Positions 8,985 to 20,335 of a stretch of 64,000 nt of DNA are shown one piece after another (position 1 is the first letter of the stretch; every line of letters begins with the position of its first letter). A program made the translations under genes and the position numbers. A model generated the notes under the pieces. The model was not told the origin of the DNA and did no database searches. It saw only the letters and a list, made by a program, of their open reading frames with translations. This DNA comes from Notamacropus eugenii (lineage: Eukaryota > Chordata > Mammalia > Diprotodontia > Macropodidae), in assembly GCF_028372415.1 (NCBI RefSeq), contig NW_027325131.1, positions 558,001-622,000 of the forward strand. The letters run 5' to 3'.

Positions 8985-11493
8985 GGGTGGAGTAGAAAGA
9001 CACACATACACTAGCTCTTCCCCAACAGCCTATAAAACACCTGTAAAGGATTCTCAACAAATTCTAGAGCAGCAGAAGCCACAGAACAACAGAGTGGAGG
9101 ATATTTCTAGCCCAGAGTGACCTAAAAGGTCTGTCACACCGGATATGGAGCAGAGCCCAGTCCAGCTTTGGCCTAGCAGCACTGGGAGGAGAAGAAAGGA
9201 GCAGGCTTCAGGGACAGAATCTCCAGCAGCAGCGCAGATCTCTCAACCCACAGGAGCTAAAGGTCAGTGAGAGGGTTTTGTCAGTTGGCCAAGAAGGGAG
9301 CAGGGTGTCCCCATACCTCTGGCCTCCTCAGGTGGCAGCAGCAGAGGCAGCAGCTGATGCGGGTTTCCAGGGCAGGCAGCAGCCTGCATCCATTGTTGAA
9401 GGACTCATCATAAAACCCCTGAGGGAACTGAGCCTTGTGTGGTGGCCTGGCCCCCGCATCAGGAGCTGATCTCAATCTTACACTTGATAGTGGCCCTGGT
9501 CCCTCCTAAAGCCCCTGAGAGATTGGAGCACCTCATCTGAATCTCAGCCTCCAGTGCTGGCTTGGCAGGAACTGGAGGCGAGTTGATTTTGGAGAGGAAA
9601 TTCAGAAGTCAAGTAACTGTCTGGGAAAATGCCCAAAAAAGGGAAAAAAATAAGACCAAAGAAGGTTACTTTCTTGGTGAGCATGTGTCTCCTTCCATCC
9701 TTCCAGATGAGGAAGAACAAGGTATACTGTCAGAGGAAGTCAAGGCCCCTGACTCCAAGGCCTACAAAGGGAACTTAAATAGGAATCAGGAAATAGAAGA
9801 GCAAGAAAAACGAGTTAGCAGCTTACTAAAGGAGAACCAAAAAATGCTGAGGAAAATAACACCTTCAAAAAGAGGCTAACTCAACTGGAAAAAGAGGTTC
9901 AAAATGTCAGTGAGGAGAAGGAAGCATTAAAAAACACAATTAGCCAGATGGAGGAAAAGATCAAAAACTCACTGAACAAAACAATTCTTTGAAAGAGAGA
10001 CTTAAGTTCAGGGAAATGAATGACTATGAGATAAACCAACTAGTTAAAAAACAAAAGCAAAAGTTTGAAAAAATAGAAGATAATGTGAAACATCTCATTG
10101 GAAAAACAACTGACTGAGAAAATAGATCCAGGAGAGACAATTTAAAAATTATGGGACTACCTGAAAGCCATGATCAAAAAAGAGCCTAGATATTATCTTC
10201 CATGAAATTATCAAGGAAAACTTCCCTGATATTCTAGAATCAGAGGACAAAATAAATATTGAAAGAATCCACCTATCACCTCCTGAAAGAGACCCAAAAA
10301 GAGAAATTCCTAGGAATATTGTGGCGAAATTTCAGAGTTCCCAAATCAAGGAGAAAATACTACAAGCAGCTGGAAAGAAATAATTTGAGTATCGTGGAAA
10401 TATAATGAGGATAACACAGGATCTGGCAGGTTCAACACTGAGGGATCAAAGGGCTTGGAATAGGATATTCCAGAAGTCAAAGGAACTGGGACTAAAACCA
10501 AGCATCACCTACCCAGCAAAACTGAGTACAATACTTCCAGGGAAAAAATGGTCATCTAATGATATAGTGGACTTTGAAGCATTCATGCTGAGGAAAAGAC
10601 CAGAACTGCATAGAAAATTAGATTTTTCAACACAAGGATCAAGAGAAGCATGAAAGGGTAAACAGGAAAGAAAAATCATCACAGACTTTCTAAAGCTGAA
10701 CTGCTTGCATTTCTACATGGAAAGAAAATATTTATAAGTCTTGAATCTTTTCTCAGTATTTGGGTAGGTGGAGGGATTGTAAGCACACACACACACACAT
10801 ATGTATGTATATAGACTGAAAGTACAGGCTGTGTTGAATCACAAGAGATGATATCCCTACTCAAAAAAAAAAAGTAAAATAGAAAAAAAATTAAGGGGTG
10901 AGGGAGGAAAACACTGGGAGGAGAAAGGGAGAAATGAAATGGAGTAGGCTATCACCCATAAAAGAGATAAGAAAAATCTTGTTCAGTGGAGAAGAAAAGG
11001 GAGAAGGGCAGAAGGGAAAAGTGAAGCTACTCATTCCACATATGGCTGAAGGAGGAAATAACATGCTCACTAAATTTGGTATGAAAATCTATCTTACACC
11101 ACAGGAAAGTGAGGGAGGAGACAACAAGAGAGGTAAGGGGAATGATAGAAGGGAGGGCTAATGTGAGAAGGAAATTACTAGAAATAAACACTTTTGAGAA
11201 GGGACAAGGTCAAATGAGGGGAAAAATAACGGGGATAGAGTAGGATAGAGGGCAATATAGTTAGTATTACACAACATGATCATTATGGAAGTCTTTTGCA
11301 AAATGACACATATTTGGTCTATATTGAATTGCTTGCCTTCTCAGTGAGGTTGGGTAGGGAGGGAGGGAAGGAGAGAGGTTGGAATTCAAAGTATTAGCAA
11401 CCAATGCTGAGAATTTTTATTGCATATAACCGGGATATGAGAAATACAGGCAATCGAGTATAGAAAAAATCTTGCCCTACAAGAAAACAGAGG
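8985..11493 (+). mobile_element. HAL1-like (ORF1-only) element, upstream copy of a head-to-tail pair
   Basis: The element starts GGTGGAGTAGAAAGACACAC, lacking only about 15 bases of the 5' end seen in the next copy. It continues with a GC-richer 5' UTR, ORF1 (9629-10653), and a purine-rich 3' segment. There is no endonuclease or reverse transcriptase, matching HAL1 half-L1 elements. It stops at CAAGAAAACAGAG, where the second copy begins with GGGTGGAGCCAAGATGG, so it lacks about 170 bases of 3' end and any poly(A). Comparison with the second copy gives the boundaries. Confidence 0.85.
9629..10653 (+). pseudogene. HAL1-like ORF1, broken
   Basis: This is an L1-type ORF1 nucleic-acid chaperone. 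The likely start is the ATG at 9629 (MPKKGKK), aligned with 12149 in the next copy. An A7 run where the other copy has A8 shifts the frame within the first ten codons. The frame then reads NKTKEGYFLGEHV, a coiled coil near 9780-10080, and the conserved C-terminal blocks ending in ITQDLAGSTLRDQRAWNRIF and LGLKPSITYPAKLS. The final 82 codons (10405-10653) are open to a TGA aligned with other copies. Several stops and frame changes lie between, so it is not functional. Confidence 0.8.
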
Positions 11494-14245
11494 GGTGGAG
11501 CCAAGATGGTGGAGTAGAAAGACACACATACGATAGCTCTGAACCCACATCCCATAAAATATCTGTAAAGAAGAACTCCCAACAAATTGTGGAGCAGCAG
11601 AAGTCACAGAACAATGGAGCAGACGACATTTCTGTTCCAGAGAGTCCTGAAAACCTCTCACAAAAGGTCCGGAGCCAAGCCCAGCCCTGCCTTGGCCACA
11701 CAGCACCAAGAGGAGCAGATCTGAGCAGGTTTCAGGGATGCAATCTCCAGCAGCCATGCAGGTCCCTCCACCCACGGGTCCCAAAGGTTTGTGAGAGGGT
11801 CTTTTCGGCTTGCCGAGAGGGGAGTAGGGTGCCCCCATAACTCAGGCCCCCTCGGGAGGTAGCAGTGGAGGCGAGAGCAGACCGGGGCTCCCCAAGCAGG
11901 CAGGAGCCTGGATCCATTGTTGAAGGTCTCTGCATAAACCCCCTGAGGGAACTGAACCCGTGAGGCGGCCCTGCCCCCACCTGGGCATCTGAACTTAATC
12001 TCACACTGAATAGCAGCTCTGCCCCAGCCCAAAGCCCTGAGGCTGGGAAGCAGCATTGGAATCTCAGACCCCAAGCACTGGCTGGGCAGATCTGGAGGCA
12101 AGGTGGGGGTGAAGAGGAAACTCAGAAGTCAAGTCACTGGCTGGGAAAATGCCCAGAAAAGGGAAAAAAAATAAGACTATAGAAGGTTACTTTCTTGGGG
12201 AACAGGTATTTCCTCCCTTCCTTTCTGATGAGGAAGGACAATGCTTACCATCAGGCAAAGACACAGAAGTCAACGCTTCTGTATCCCAGCCCACTCAATG
12301 GGCTCAGGACATGGAAGAGCTCAAAAAGGATTATGAAAATCAAGTTAGAGAGGTGGAGGAAAAACTGGGAAGAGAAATGAGAGAGATGAAAGAAAAGCAT
12401 GAAAAGTAGATCCACACCCTACTAAAGGAGACCCCAAAAAATGCTGAAGAAAATAACACCTTGAAAAATAGGCTAACTCAACTGGCAAAAGGGGTTCAAA
12501 AAGCCAATGAGGAGAAGAATGCTTTCAAAAGCAGAATTAGCCAAATGGAAAAGGAGGTTCAAAAGCTCACTGAAGAAAATAGTTCTTTCAAAATTAGAAT
12601 GGAACAGATGGAGGCCAATGACTTTATGAGAAACCAAGAAATCACAAAACAAAACCAAAAGAATGAAAAAATGAAAGATAATGTGAAATGTCTCATTGGA
12701 TAAACAACTGACCTGGAAAATAGATCCAAGAGAGACAATTTAAAAATTATGGGCCTACCTGAAAGCCATGATCCAAAAAAGAGCCTAGACATCATGTTTC
12801 ATGAAATTGTCAAGGAAAACTGTCCTGAGATTTTAGAAGCAGAGAGCAAAATAAGTCTTCAAGGAATCCACAGATCATCACCTGAAAGCGATTCAGAAAG
12901 AGAAACTCCTAGGAACATTGTGGCCAAATTCCAGAGTTCCCAGGTCAAGGAGAAAATATTGCAGGCAGCTAGAAAGAAACAATTCAAGTATTGTGGAAAT
13001 ACAATCAGGATAACACAAGATCTAGCAGCTTCCACATTAAGGGATCGAAGGGCATGGAATAGGATATTCCAGAAGTCAAAGGAACTAGGACTAAAACCAA
13101 GAATCACCTACCCAGCAAAACTGAGTAGAATACTTCAGGGGGAAAAAATGGTCTTTCCATGAAATAGAGGACTTTCAAGCATTCTTGATGAAAAGACCAG
13201 AGCTGAAAAGAAAATTTGACTTTCAAACACAAGAATGAAGAGAAGCATGAAAAGGTAAACAGCAAAAAGAAGTCATAAGAGACTTACTAAAGTTGAACTG
13301 TTTACATTCCTACATGGAAAAACAACATTTGTAACTCTTGAAACTTTACAGTGTCTGGGCACTGGGTGGGATCACACACACACACACGCACATGCACGCA
13401 CACATAGAGACGGAGTGCACAGAGTGAATTGAAGAGGATGGGATCATATCTTTAAAAAATGAAATCAAGCAGTGAGAGAGAAATATATTGGGATTAAAAA
13501 GGGAGAAATGGAATGGGGCAAATGATCTCTCATAAAAGAGGCAAGCAAAGACTTTTTCGTGGAGGGAAAAAGAGGGGAGGTGAGAGAAAAACATGAAGTT
13601 TACTCTCATCACATTCCACTAAAGGAAGGAATAAAATGCACACTCATTTTGGTATGAAAACCTATCTTACAATACAGGAAAGTGGGGGATAAGGGGATAA
13701 GCAGGGTGGGGGGCATGATGGAAGGGAGGGCATGGGGAGGAGGGAGCAAACTGAGGTCAACACTCATGGGGAGCGACAGGATCAAAAGAGAGAATAGAAG
13801 TAATGGGGGACAGGATAGGATGGAGGGAAATATAGTTAGTCTTAGAAAACACGACTGTTATGGAAGTCATTTGCAAAACTACACAGATATGGCCTATATT
13901 GAATTGCTTGCCTTCCAAAGGGAATGGGTGGGGAGGGAGGGAGGAAGAGAAGTTGGAACTCAAAGTTTTAGGAACAACTGTCGAGTACTGTTCTTGCTAC
14001 TAGGAAACAAGAAATACAGGTAAAGGGATATAGAAAGTTATTTGGCCCTACAAGACAAAAGAGAAGTTGGAGACAAGGGCAGAGAGGGATGATAGAAGAG
14101 AGGGCAGATTGGTGATAGGGGCAATTAGAATGCTCGGTGTTTTAGGGTGGGGGGAGGAGACAAAAGGGGAGAAAATTTTGAACCCAAAATTTTGTGAAAA
14201 TGAATGTTAAAAGTTAAATAAATAAATAATTTTTGAAAAAAAGAA
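11494..14245 (+). mobile_element. HAL1-like (ORF1-only) element, complete downstream copy
   Basis: This is a structurally complete ORF1-only element. It has a 5' end GGGTGGAGCCAAGATGGTGG, a 5' UTR to 12148, ORF1 at 12149-13250, and a purine-rich 3' region of about 1 kb. That region ends AAAATGAATGTTAAAAGTTA, then AAATAAATAAATAA and an A-rich tail at 14222-14252. No ORF2 is present. Such elements must use reverse transcriptase from a full L1 in trans. Its first base abuts the truncated 3' part of the upstream copy. On its right is an older L1 ORF1 fragment, not the rest of the upstream copy. Confidence 0.88.
12149..13250 (+). pseudogene. HAL1-like ORF1, nearly whole
   Basis: ORF1 protein coats L1 RNA as a trimeric chaperone. 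The frame from ATG 12149 holds to about 13160, broken only by stops at 12407 and 12701 and a frameshift near 13150. Order of parts: a basic N-terminus MPRKGKKNKTIEGYFLGEQ with a PIP-box-like core, and a long coiled coil from about residue 45 to 180 with heptads such as ISQMEKEVQKLTEENSSF. Then come the RRM-like segment (PESHDPKKSLDIMFHEIV) and the C-terminal domain (PRNIVAKFQSSQVKEKIL, ITQDLAASTLRDRRAWNRIF). The TGA at 13248 aligns with the stop at 10651. It is the best preserved of the three HAL1-like ORF1s here. Confidence 0.85.
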
Positions 14246-14252
14246 AAAAAGA

Positions 14253-15210
14253 ACTGTTTAAGAGAATAGATCTCAAGGACAGACAATGTGAGAATTGTTT
14301 GGCTTCCTGAAATTTATGATAGAATAAGGAATTTGGATACAATATTATAAGACATTATTAAAGAAAATTTCCCTGAAGTGCTAGAACAAGAAGGTAAAGT
14401 AGAAAGAACAGTCCAGTTATCAACTGAATGAAACCCTAGGGAGAAAACTTACAGGAATGTCACAGCCAAGTTTTAAAATTTCCAGTTTAAAGAGAAAATA
14501 ATGCAATCAAGAAGATAAACAAAACAAAACAGTTTATATACTGTGGGAAAATAATCAAGATTTCACAAGACGTAGAAGCTTCTACACTAAAAGACTGTAG
14601 GTTCTGTAACATTGTATTTTAAAAAGCAATGGATCTGTGGTTTCATGCCAGAATAACTTATCTTGCAAAATACTATATAATCATGAATGGAAAATAAATG
14701 GACATTTGATGAACTGAAAGACTTTCAGGTGTGTATAACAGAAAGACCAGAACCCAATGGAAAATTCAATATAAAAGTTCCGGAAAAAAAAAAACTATAA
14801 GGAAATCATTAGAGTGTAATTATAAGGCATTGATTAAGGTCAAAATGTTTACTAATGTTATATGAAAATGTTGTTAATATTAGTAATTGTTAGCATTGTA
14901 ATTTTATTCTTAAATCTATTATCATTACTAAGTAGGTTGAAAGAAGGGTTATGGCTAAGTTGCATATGGTGAAGTGATTCTAGAAAAAGAAAATTGGACA
15001 GGAAAAGATTAAAAAGAGAAATTATCTCATGAAAATAGAGCATGAAAATAGGAAGGAAGTACGTGTGAGGTAGGGCTGCTAATATTGGAACCTTACTTTC
15101 TTATAGGTTGAAGAGGAAACAACATGTACAGTTGAAGAGGGAAAGTCTTCTAAAGAGTTGCGAAAACTGTGGGATAAGATGGGAGAGGGACTTTTATAGC
15201 AACTCTCTAA
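14253..15210 (+). mobile_element. Older L1 fragment: ORF1 C-terminal half and start of inter-ORF segment
   Basis: Beyond the HAL1-like tail, the sequence follows ORF1 from the GAAAATAGATTCAGGAGAGA region onward: GAGAATAGATCTCAAGGACA, TTTCCCTGAAGTGCTAGAAC, AAGACGTAGAAGCTTCTACA and GACTTTCAGGTGTGTATAAC. The frame is heavily broken and clearly more diverged than the HAL1-like pair. The purine-rich stretch near 15000-15170 resembles the segment after ORF1. It is probably the right half of the element into which the pair inserted. Confidence 0.6.
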
Positions 15211-15429
15211 ATCCCTGAATGCTGTTTAAAAGAAATTAATCCTATCTGGTCATTTTCTCTCTATTTCACTGAATCTAGCCTCCACTAGTGATTGTTTAAA
15301 ACCTGTCCTGTTCCAACTGACCATTCTCTTATGTCTTCCTCCTTTAGCTCAAAGTGATCAATATCTCATTCTAAAGCTATCAGTTCCTTTCATTACAATC
15401 ACTGCAATGTGTTTTCCCTAAGTAATAAA

Positions 15430-15690
15430 CTGGCTAATGCCATGTAATAAGAATGTCAGACTCATTGGAAAACACCCTGATGTTAGGAAAGATTGACGGC
15501 AAAAGGAAAAAAAATGGCAGACACTGCGATGGATAAATAATGTAATGGAAGCAAGAAATACAAACTTTCTTCAGACCTGGGAAGATGATGAGATAGAATG
15601 GTCTGGTATCCTATGGTCCATATGATCAAAAAGTGTCAGATCCAACTGAATGAATCAACCACAATAACAACAACAACACGAATTTGCGCA
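15430..15690 (+). mobile_element. RTE/BovB-like LINE, 3' end
   Basis: The translated stretch reads ATGAATG-type remnants such as GKHPDVRKDGRQKEKKWQTL, then WINNVMEARNTNFLQTWEDD and EWSGILWSI. This is the C-terminal signature of BovB/RTE reverse transcriptases (GKDPDAGKDWRQKEKG in BovB). It ends in a short AAC/AAT repeat at 15659-15680, the usual simple-repeat tail of RTE elements. It is ancient and broken. Confidence 0.65.
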
Positions 15691-15817
15691 TGAACTGTGA
15701 AATGCCTCATCTGATAACACTCTGTTGTCATTCTGCCTCTCCCTTTTCCTAGAAATCTCCAAACCAGTTCTTTATTCTCATCATGAATTATAATCACTCT
15801 ACTTCTCAAGTGCATCA
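15691..15817. other. Spacer between two RTE remnants
   Basis: No feature is recognised. It separates the repeat tail of one RTE fragment from the endonuclease piece of the next. Confidence 0.4.
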
Positions 15818-16468
15818 TCTGTTCCTATGCTCTGACCATGACAAACACCGATGAAGTCAAAGAAAAATTTTATGAAGACCTAGAGACCCTTATCGTCAGT
15901 GTTCCAAAAGAGGGCAAGTTTACAATTCTGGGTGACTTTAATGCTAAAGTAGGATCAGATTACCAGAGAGCAACAGCACACCATACCAGCGCCATTCCAG
16001 GAAACTAAATCACTTCCATTTGAACTGTCTTAGGAAGATTCTGAGGATCACCTGGCAGGATAAGATACCAGACACTGAAGTCCTTGCTCGAGCTGAACTG
16101 CCAAGTATTTAAACTATGCTAGGAAACGCTCAAGGTCTCTTTCAAGAACTTTGAATTTGACTGTGCAACATGGGAGACACTGGCACAGGACCGCTCAGCA
16201 TGGCGTGCCCACATAAGAAAAGATGCTAGGTACTTTGAGAAAAGCAGAAATGAGATAGCACAAAGTAAGTGCAGGATCCGGAAATTTGGGATATTCACCC
16301 CAAATATTCACATGAACTATCTGTGCCCAACCTCTGGTAGAACATTCAGAGCTCGCATTGATCTGATCAGCCAGAGTTGGACACACTGAAATTTCACTCG
16401 GCAATGGTAATTTCATTTTGGTCTTCTTTGAAGATGAAGGACAACAACCAACCAACTTCTCAAGTCTA
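15818..16468 (+). mobile_element. RTE-clade LINE, internally deleted (endonuclease joined to C-terminus)
   Basis: The 5' part encodes ALTMTNTDEVKEKFYEDLET and then KFTILGDFNAKVGSD, the GDFNA block of an APE-type endonuclease in RTE elements. At about 15990 it jumps to the C-terminal end of the polymerase: CLRKILRITWQDKIPDTEVL, then WETLAQDRSAWRAHIRKDA. It ends with YLCPTSGRTFRARIDLISQS, a decayed zinc-ribbon of the CPTCGR...GLISH type. The tail GATGAAGGACAACAACCAAC is the usual 3' end of marsupial RTE elements. Most of the reverse transcriptase is missing. It could be a deleted copy or a non-autonomous RTE derivative. Confidence 0.7.
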
Positions 16469-16724
16469 AACCAAACCACTGGTCCTCTTCCTCAAATAGA
16501 TATAATCTCTACCCTTCCTCATCTTGAGTAATTAGAGAGCAAATTCAAGTCTATGTTATTCCCTTTTCTTAAAGGAGAGTTATTTTTATCTTAAATTTTT
16601 CTTCCCTTTATCCTTTTGAAGGTCTTGCATTTTCTAAGATTCAACATAGGATTTCTTTTATCATCTGTTGACTTCATTTCTATTGAGCTTCTACTGAACA
16701 AAGATGAAGAAAATACTAAAAGTG
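16469..16724. other. Intergenic, nothing recognised
   Basis: No coding, RNA or repeat signal that I can name. Confidence 0.4.
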
Positions 16725-17555
16725 TGTTGACTGCATGCTACTGACTTACATGTATATGACAAGAACTGGATGGTCTCTGCAATAAGATAATTCTTCTACA
16801 ATTTCTGTCAAGAAATTTGGAGAGACCCTATTTTCCAGAGCTAAAGTCCAGCAAGCAGACTGTGTCCTAAGCTTGGGAAAAACAGCAATCCTTTGTAGTG
16901 ACCCTCTGGATTATCTCACCCTCTAGCAAAATGTCTTACTTTGACCCGTACCAGGTGTTCTCTGAGGGATTCATCATTTTCATATTAATCAATAACTATT
17001 TAGATTTGTTGCATCTTCCCTATTTCCCTGGCACCTGACAGTCAGAAGCAGTCAACATGCTGCAGCAGAAAGTTATCAATCAAATCTCCTGAACCTCTGA
17101 ATAATCCCCCTGCTTCTAACTGCTAAGTGAACCAAACCAGATACTGCCCTCCTATTCCCTACACACTAACTCTGGTTTTGGACCTGACTGAACAATCGTA
17201 AGGCTCAATGGCCTTTAAGATCTGAGACAATCACAAAGCTACACAGAACTGAAGAATGCCTGTATAGTTCCAAGAAATGGCAACATGGGTACTATTTGCT
17301 TAAGTCTGTGTTGGGTCCTTGCTTTTTCTTGTTTTCATGTATAAAATCCCTCGCCATGCCACAAGTTCCCATTCTCAGGGGGACTTCACTTTGGAAACCT
17401 ATTTTCCCCTCTCTTAAATTAAATTTCTGTTTGACTCCTGTCTCTCCTGTCTCTAGCCTGCTTTGTTCAGCTCTATCCATCCACAGGTTAGAACTGATTC
17501 CAGTCCGTTGTCACTTTATAGTTGAGTCACTATTGTAGGTACCACAGCTTCTTTT
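16725..17555 (+). mobile_element. Candidate solitary LTR (fossil), family unknown
   Basis: The region has the layout of a retroviral LTR: a long upstream segment, a TATAAAA box at 17340 in ATGTATAAAATCCCTCGCC, then an AATTAAATTTC candidate poly(A) signal about 75 bases later. A pyrimidine-rich TGACTCCTGTCTCTCCTGTC segment follows, as in class I LTRs. It differs from the LTR family found five times elsewhere here. No internal region and no second copy are seen. The call rests on layout only; boundaries are approximate. Confidence 0.35.
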
Positions 17556-20087
17556 ACAAACCTTTCATTTCAAACCTCTCATAGGTTGTCTTCCTCCTCT
17601 CTCTCATTTGTGACAGATGTGAAAAGTCACTTATATTTCATTGAAAAATGAGCCCATTCACCAAGAACTGCATCTTCTCCTCTTCTCATCTCACATCATT
17701 TGGATGCTTTCTGCTACTTTCTCCTGCACTTCTCTTTCACACAAAAAGGTCTACATTCTTATTGCAAAGACTAATCTCTCTGCATGTACTGTTGGTCTCA
17801 TTCCATCTCATCTTCTGAGGATTTCTCCCTTTTCACCCCTATTCTCTTAGTAATCTCTCCTTAGTAATTTGTTGCTTATATGTCTACAAATGTATATCTC
17901 TTCCATCCAAAAACAAAACAAGACAAAATAAACAAAAAAAAACCTCTCCTGAACAAAGCCCTGCTATTCATTATCTTACGTTTCTCATCATCATTATCAT
18001 ATTTTCAACTACAATTGACTTTATTTGTACTAAATTATATCGTATATTGTTAAGTTGATTTTTATTGCATATTGCTAACAAGTAACCAAATAAGGATGCA
18101 ATACCGAACTTTACCCACACACAGTTTTCTGCATTTTTTCCCCCATTACCGCTATGTGCAGATCAGCTCCCAGAGAATAATCATAGATGTGCGTTATTTT
18201 ATATTTTCGTACAATGATTTACCATGGCATCATCCTGGGAAGGATCTGCCATAATGTTTGTGAAGGAGATTGGAACCAGCCAGAAATAAGGCAGTTGTAA
18301 AATAATTCTCAAGTTGGACACTTCCTCTGTGATTTCAAGAAGATTTCTGTCTTTAAAGAAGACACAGGAGAAGTGGCTTTTTAACTAATTATTTATTGCA
18401 TGGTCCATGGGAATGGAGAAAACAACAATAACAATACCAAAACCATAGTAATGGGTTCTCTAGGGTCGGAGTCTCCAAAGGCTTGGAGGTAGATTTAAGA
18501 TGCACAGCACTGCCCCACTCTTTGCCTCAATTTCAGCAAGGTGGCTTGTCTTTCCTTAACTCCGACTTGAGCTTAGCTATGAAATAGTGTGGATTGTGTT
18601 TTGTATACCCGAAGAAGACTACTATCATTTTCTGGGGGAATGTGCTAGACATGTCTCCTACTGGCCTTAGGCTGAGCACACTCTTTTCCAGGATGTTTAT
18701 TAATTATGGGAATGTTTTACCAGCAGCCTCATTTGTGACAGGACGAGGGAGCTAGGAAATACGTGCTCCATGTGAGCCCATGGACTGTGGAGACATCACT
18801 TGGGCTTTGTTTCTTCTTTCTTTGTGATGCTCTTCTTTCATCAAGGTGTGATATAAAATACCAATAACAGGGAAACTGAGGCACACTTTGTTCAAACAAG
18901 GTAACGGGTTATTAACAAAGATCTATATAGACCAGACTTGCCCTTCAGTTCGGTTAGTGACCCAGAAGGGAGGGAGTCAGGGTAGTTGCGAAGCCTTGCA
19001 ATTTGCTGTAGCTGAGAAAGTGAGTCCACAGACAGATGTGACTGATCACACTCCTCTTCGACAATTAAGGAATATTAATTGCTTTATGGGACTCAACCAT
19101 TTCTAGTAATCTTGGCTAGAAAATCAGAACCCATTGAAATCAGGACCTCCCCTTGGGGGACATCAAATCATCCCCTGGTTTTACAAGAAGAGACAAGGGC
19201 AGAAGAACAGTTGTTTCAAGGAGGATTTAACCTAAATGAGGTAAGACTAGGGTTGATCACATCATTCAACCACATATTTAATTCAGAGTGGGAGAGACCA
19301 GTTTTGAACTTAACTGAGAAATGGGGTTTGACAAAATGGGAAATAGGGTTGATCAATTATTAAATGATGCAGTATAATTTTAATTTCTTCATGACCTTAC
19401 CTAATAAATGAGAAATAAATTGCCAGGACATATTTGCAGCTGCTGAATTAAAATGTTAAGAATAAGCATTATCAATATGCATTTATTGAATAGTCATTTT
19501 TTGAACATACTGTCATTAAATATAGTTCCTATGCTCAAGAGACTCAAGACTTATTTGGAGATAGAAGAGATTCTGGATGATTGAGCTGGATGATTGACCA
19601 ATGGGATATTTTATTAGTGCATATTAAAAATCATCTCTGACATACTTGATTTCTCTCAAAGACTTCTTATAGTTAAAAATTGCGCATCCAGTAGCCATCA
19701 AATAATCATAAGCTTATTTAAATATAGAATATCTGATTCTCAAACAATAAGCTTCTCGCCCCCCATTTTCCTGTACTTGGATCCATTCCAATTTGGTAGG
19801 ACTTGCTATATTTTGAACTCTTTAAGCATAACTTCCTGAAGCCGAGATGCACTTTCATTCAAGAAGAGGTATAGGTATAGAGTTGGTAGATGGATAGAAA
19901 GAAGCCTATGAATCTATCTAATCATTATACATAGCAAAATTTTATATAAATATGTGTGCTATTTTATTCATTAAGTATATCATTGTGCTAAAATATTTCT
20001 TAGAAATGTTATACACATTAATATATCACATACATATATATATATACATATATGGAGAGAGAGATATTATGTAATAATACTGATAAA
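17556..20087. other. Intergenic, no gene recognised
   Basis: Short open frames at 17641-17850, 18072-18254, 18888-19106 and 19079-19363 have no recognisable motif and no coding context. Around 19475-19560 is a faint match to a common old mammalian repeat (ATGCATTTATTGAATAG, then CTATGCTCAAGAGACTC). A short TA/CATA microsatellite lies at 20030-20054. Nothing else is supported. Confidence 0.5.
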
Positions 20088-20335
20088 AATAACTTGGTAT
20101 AGTGCATAGAAAGCCAGCTTCAAAACCAGGAAAATCTGCTTTTAACTCCCACCTTTGTTATATATTAACTTCATGGCCATTGGTAATCATTTTACATCCC
20201 AGAGCTCTAAGCAAGTCTTTAAGATTATAAGGTAGAGAAAACACCGTTGTCTACATAGGCAAAAAGAATATCTTTCAGTGAGTTTCCTATACCAATGAAA
20301 TTATTGATCTAGTCCCTATCCCTATTAACAATATA
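20088..20335 (+). mobile_element. Marsupial tRNA-related SINE (MAR1-like)
   Basis: The order of blocks matches a common marsupial SINE: ACTTGGTATAGTGCATAGAA, AAACCAGGAAAATCTGC, CTCCCACCTTTGTTATATAT, CCCAGAGCTCTAAGCAAGTC, then TTCCTATACCAATGAAATTA and TCTAGTCCCTATCCCTATTA at the 3' end. The 5' part is the tRNA-like head. It is about 15-20 percent diverged by eye and not obviously flanked by a target duplication. Confidence 0.7.

Noticed and set aside
11386-12101. Three minus-strand open frames up to 150 codons in the HAL1-like 5' UTR, resembling the idea of an antisense ORF0
   Set aside because: They overlap one another in different frames, have no shared product, and are not kept in the copies at 8985 and 46736.
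20088-20335. tRNA gene candidate
   Set aside because: Only the degenerate tRNA-like head of a SINE; no intact cloverleaf seen.
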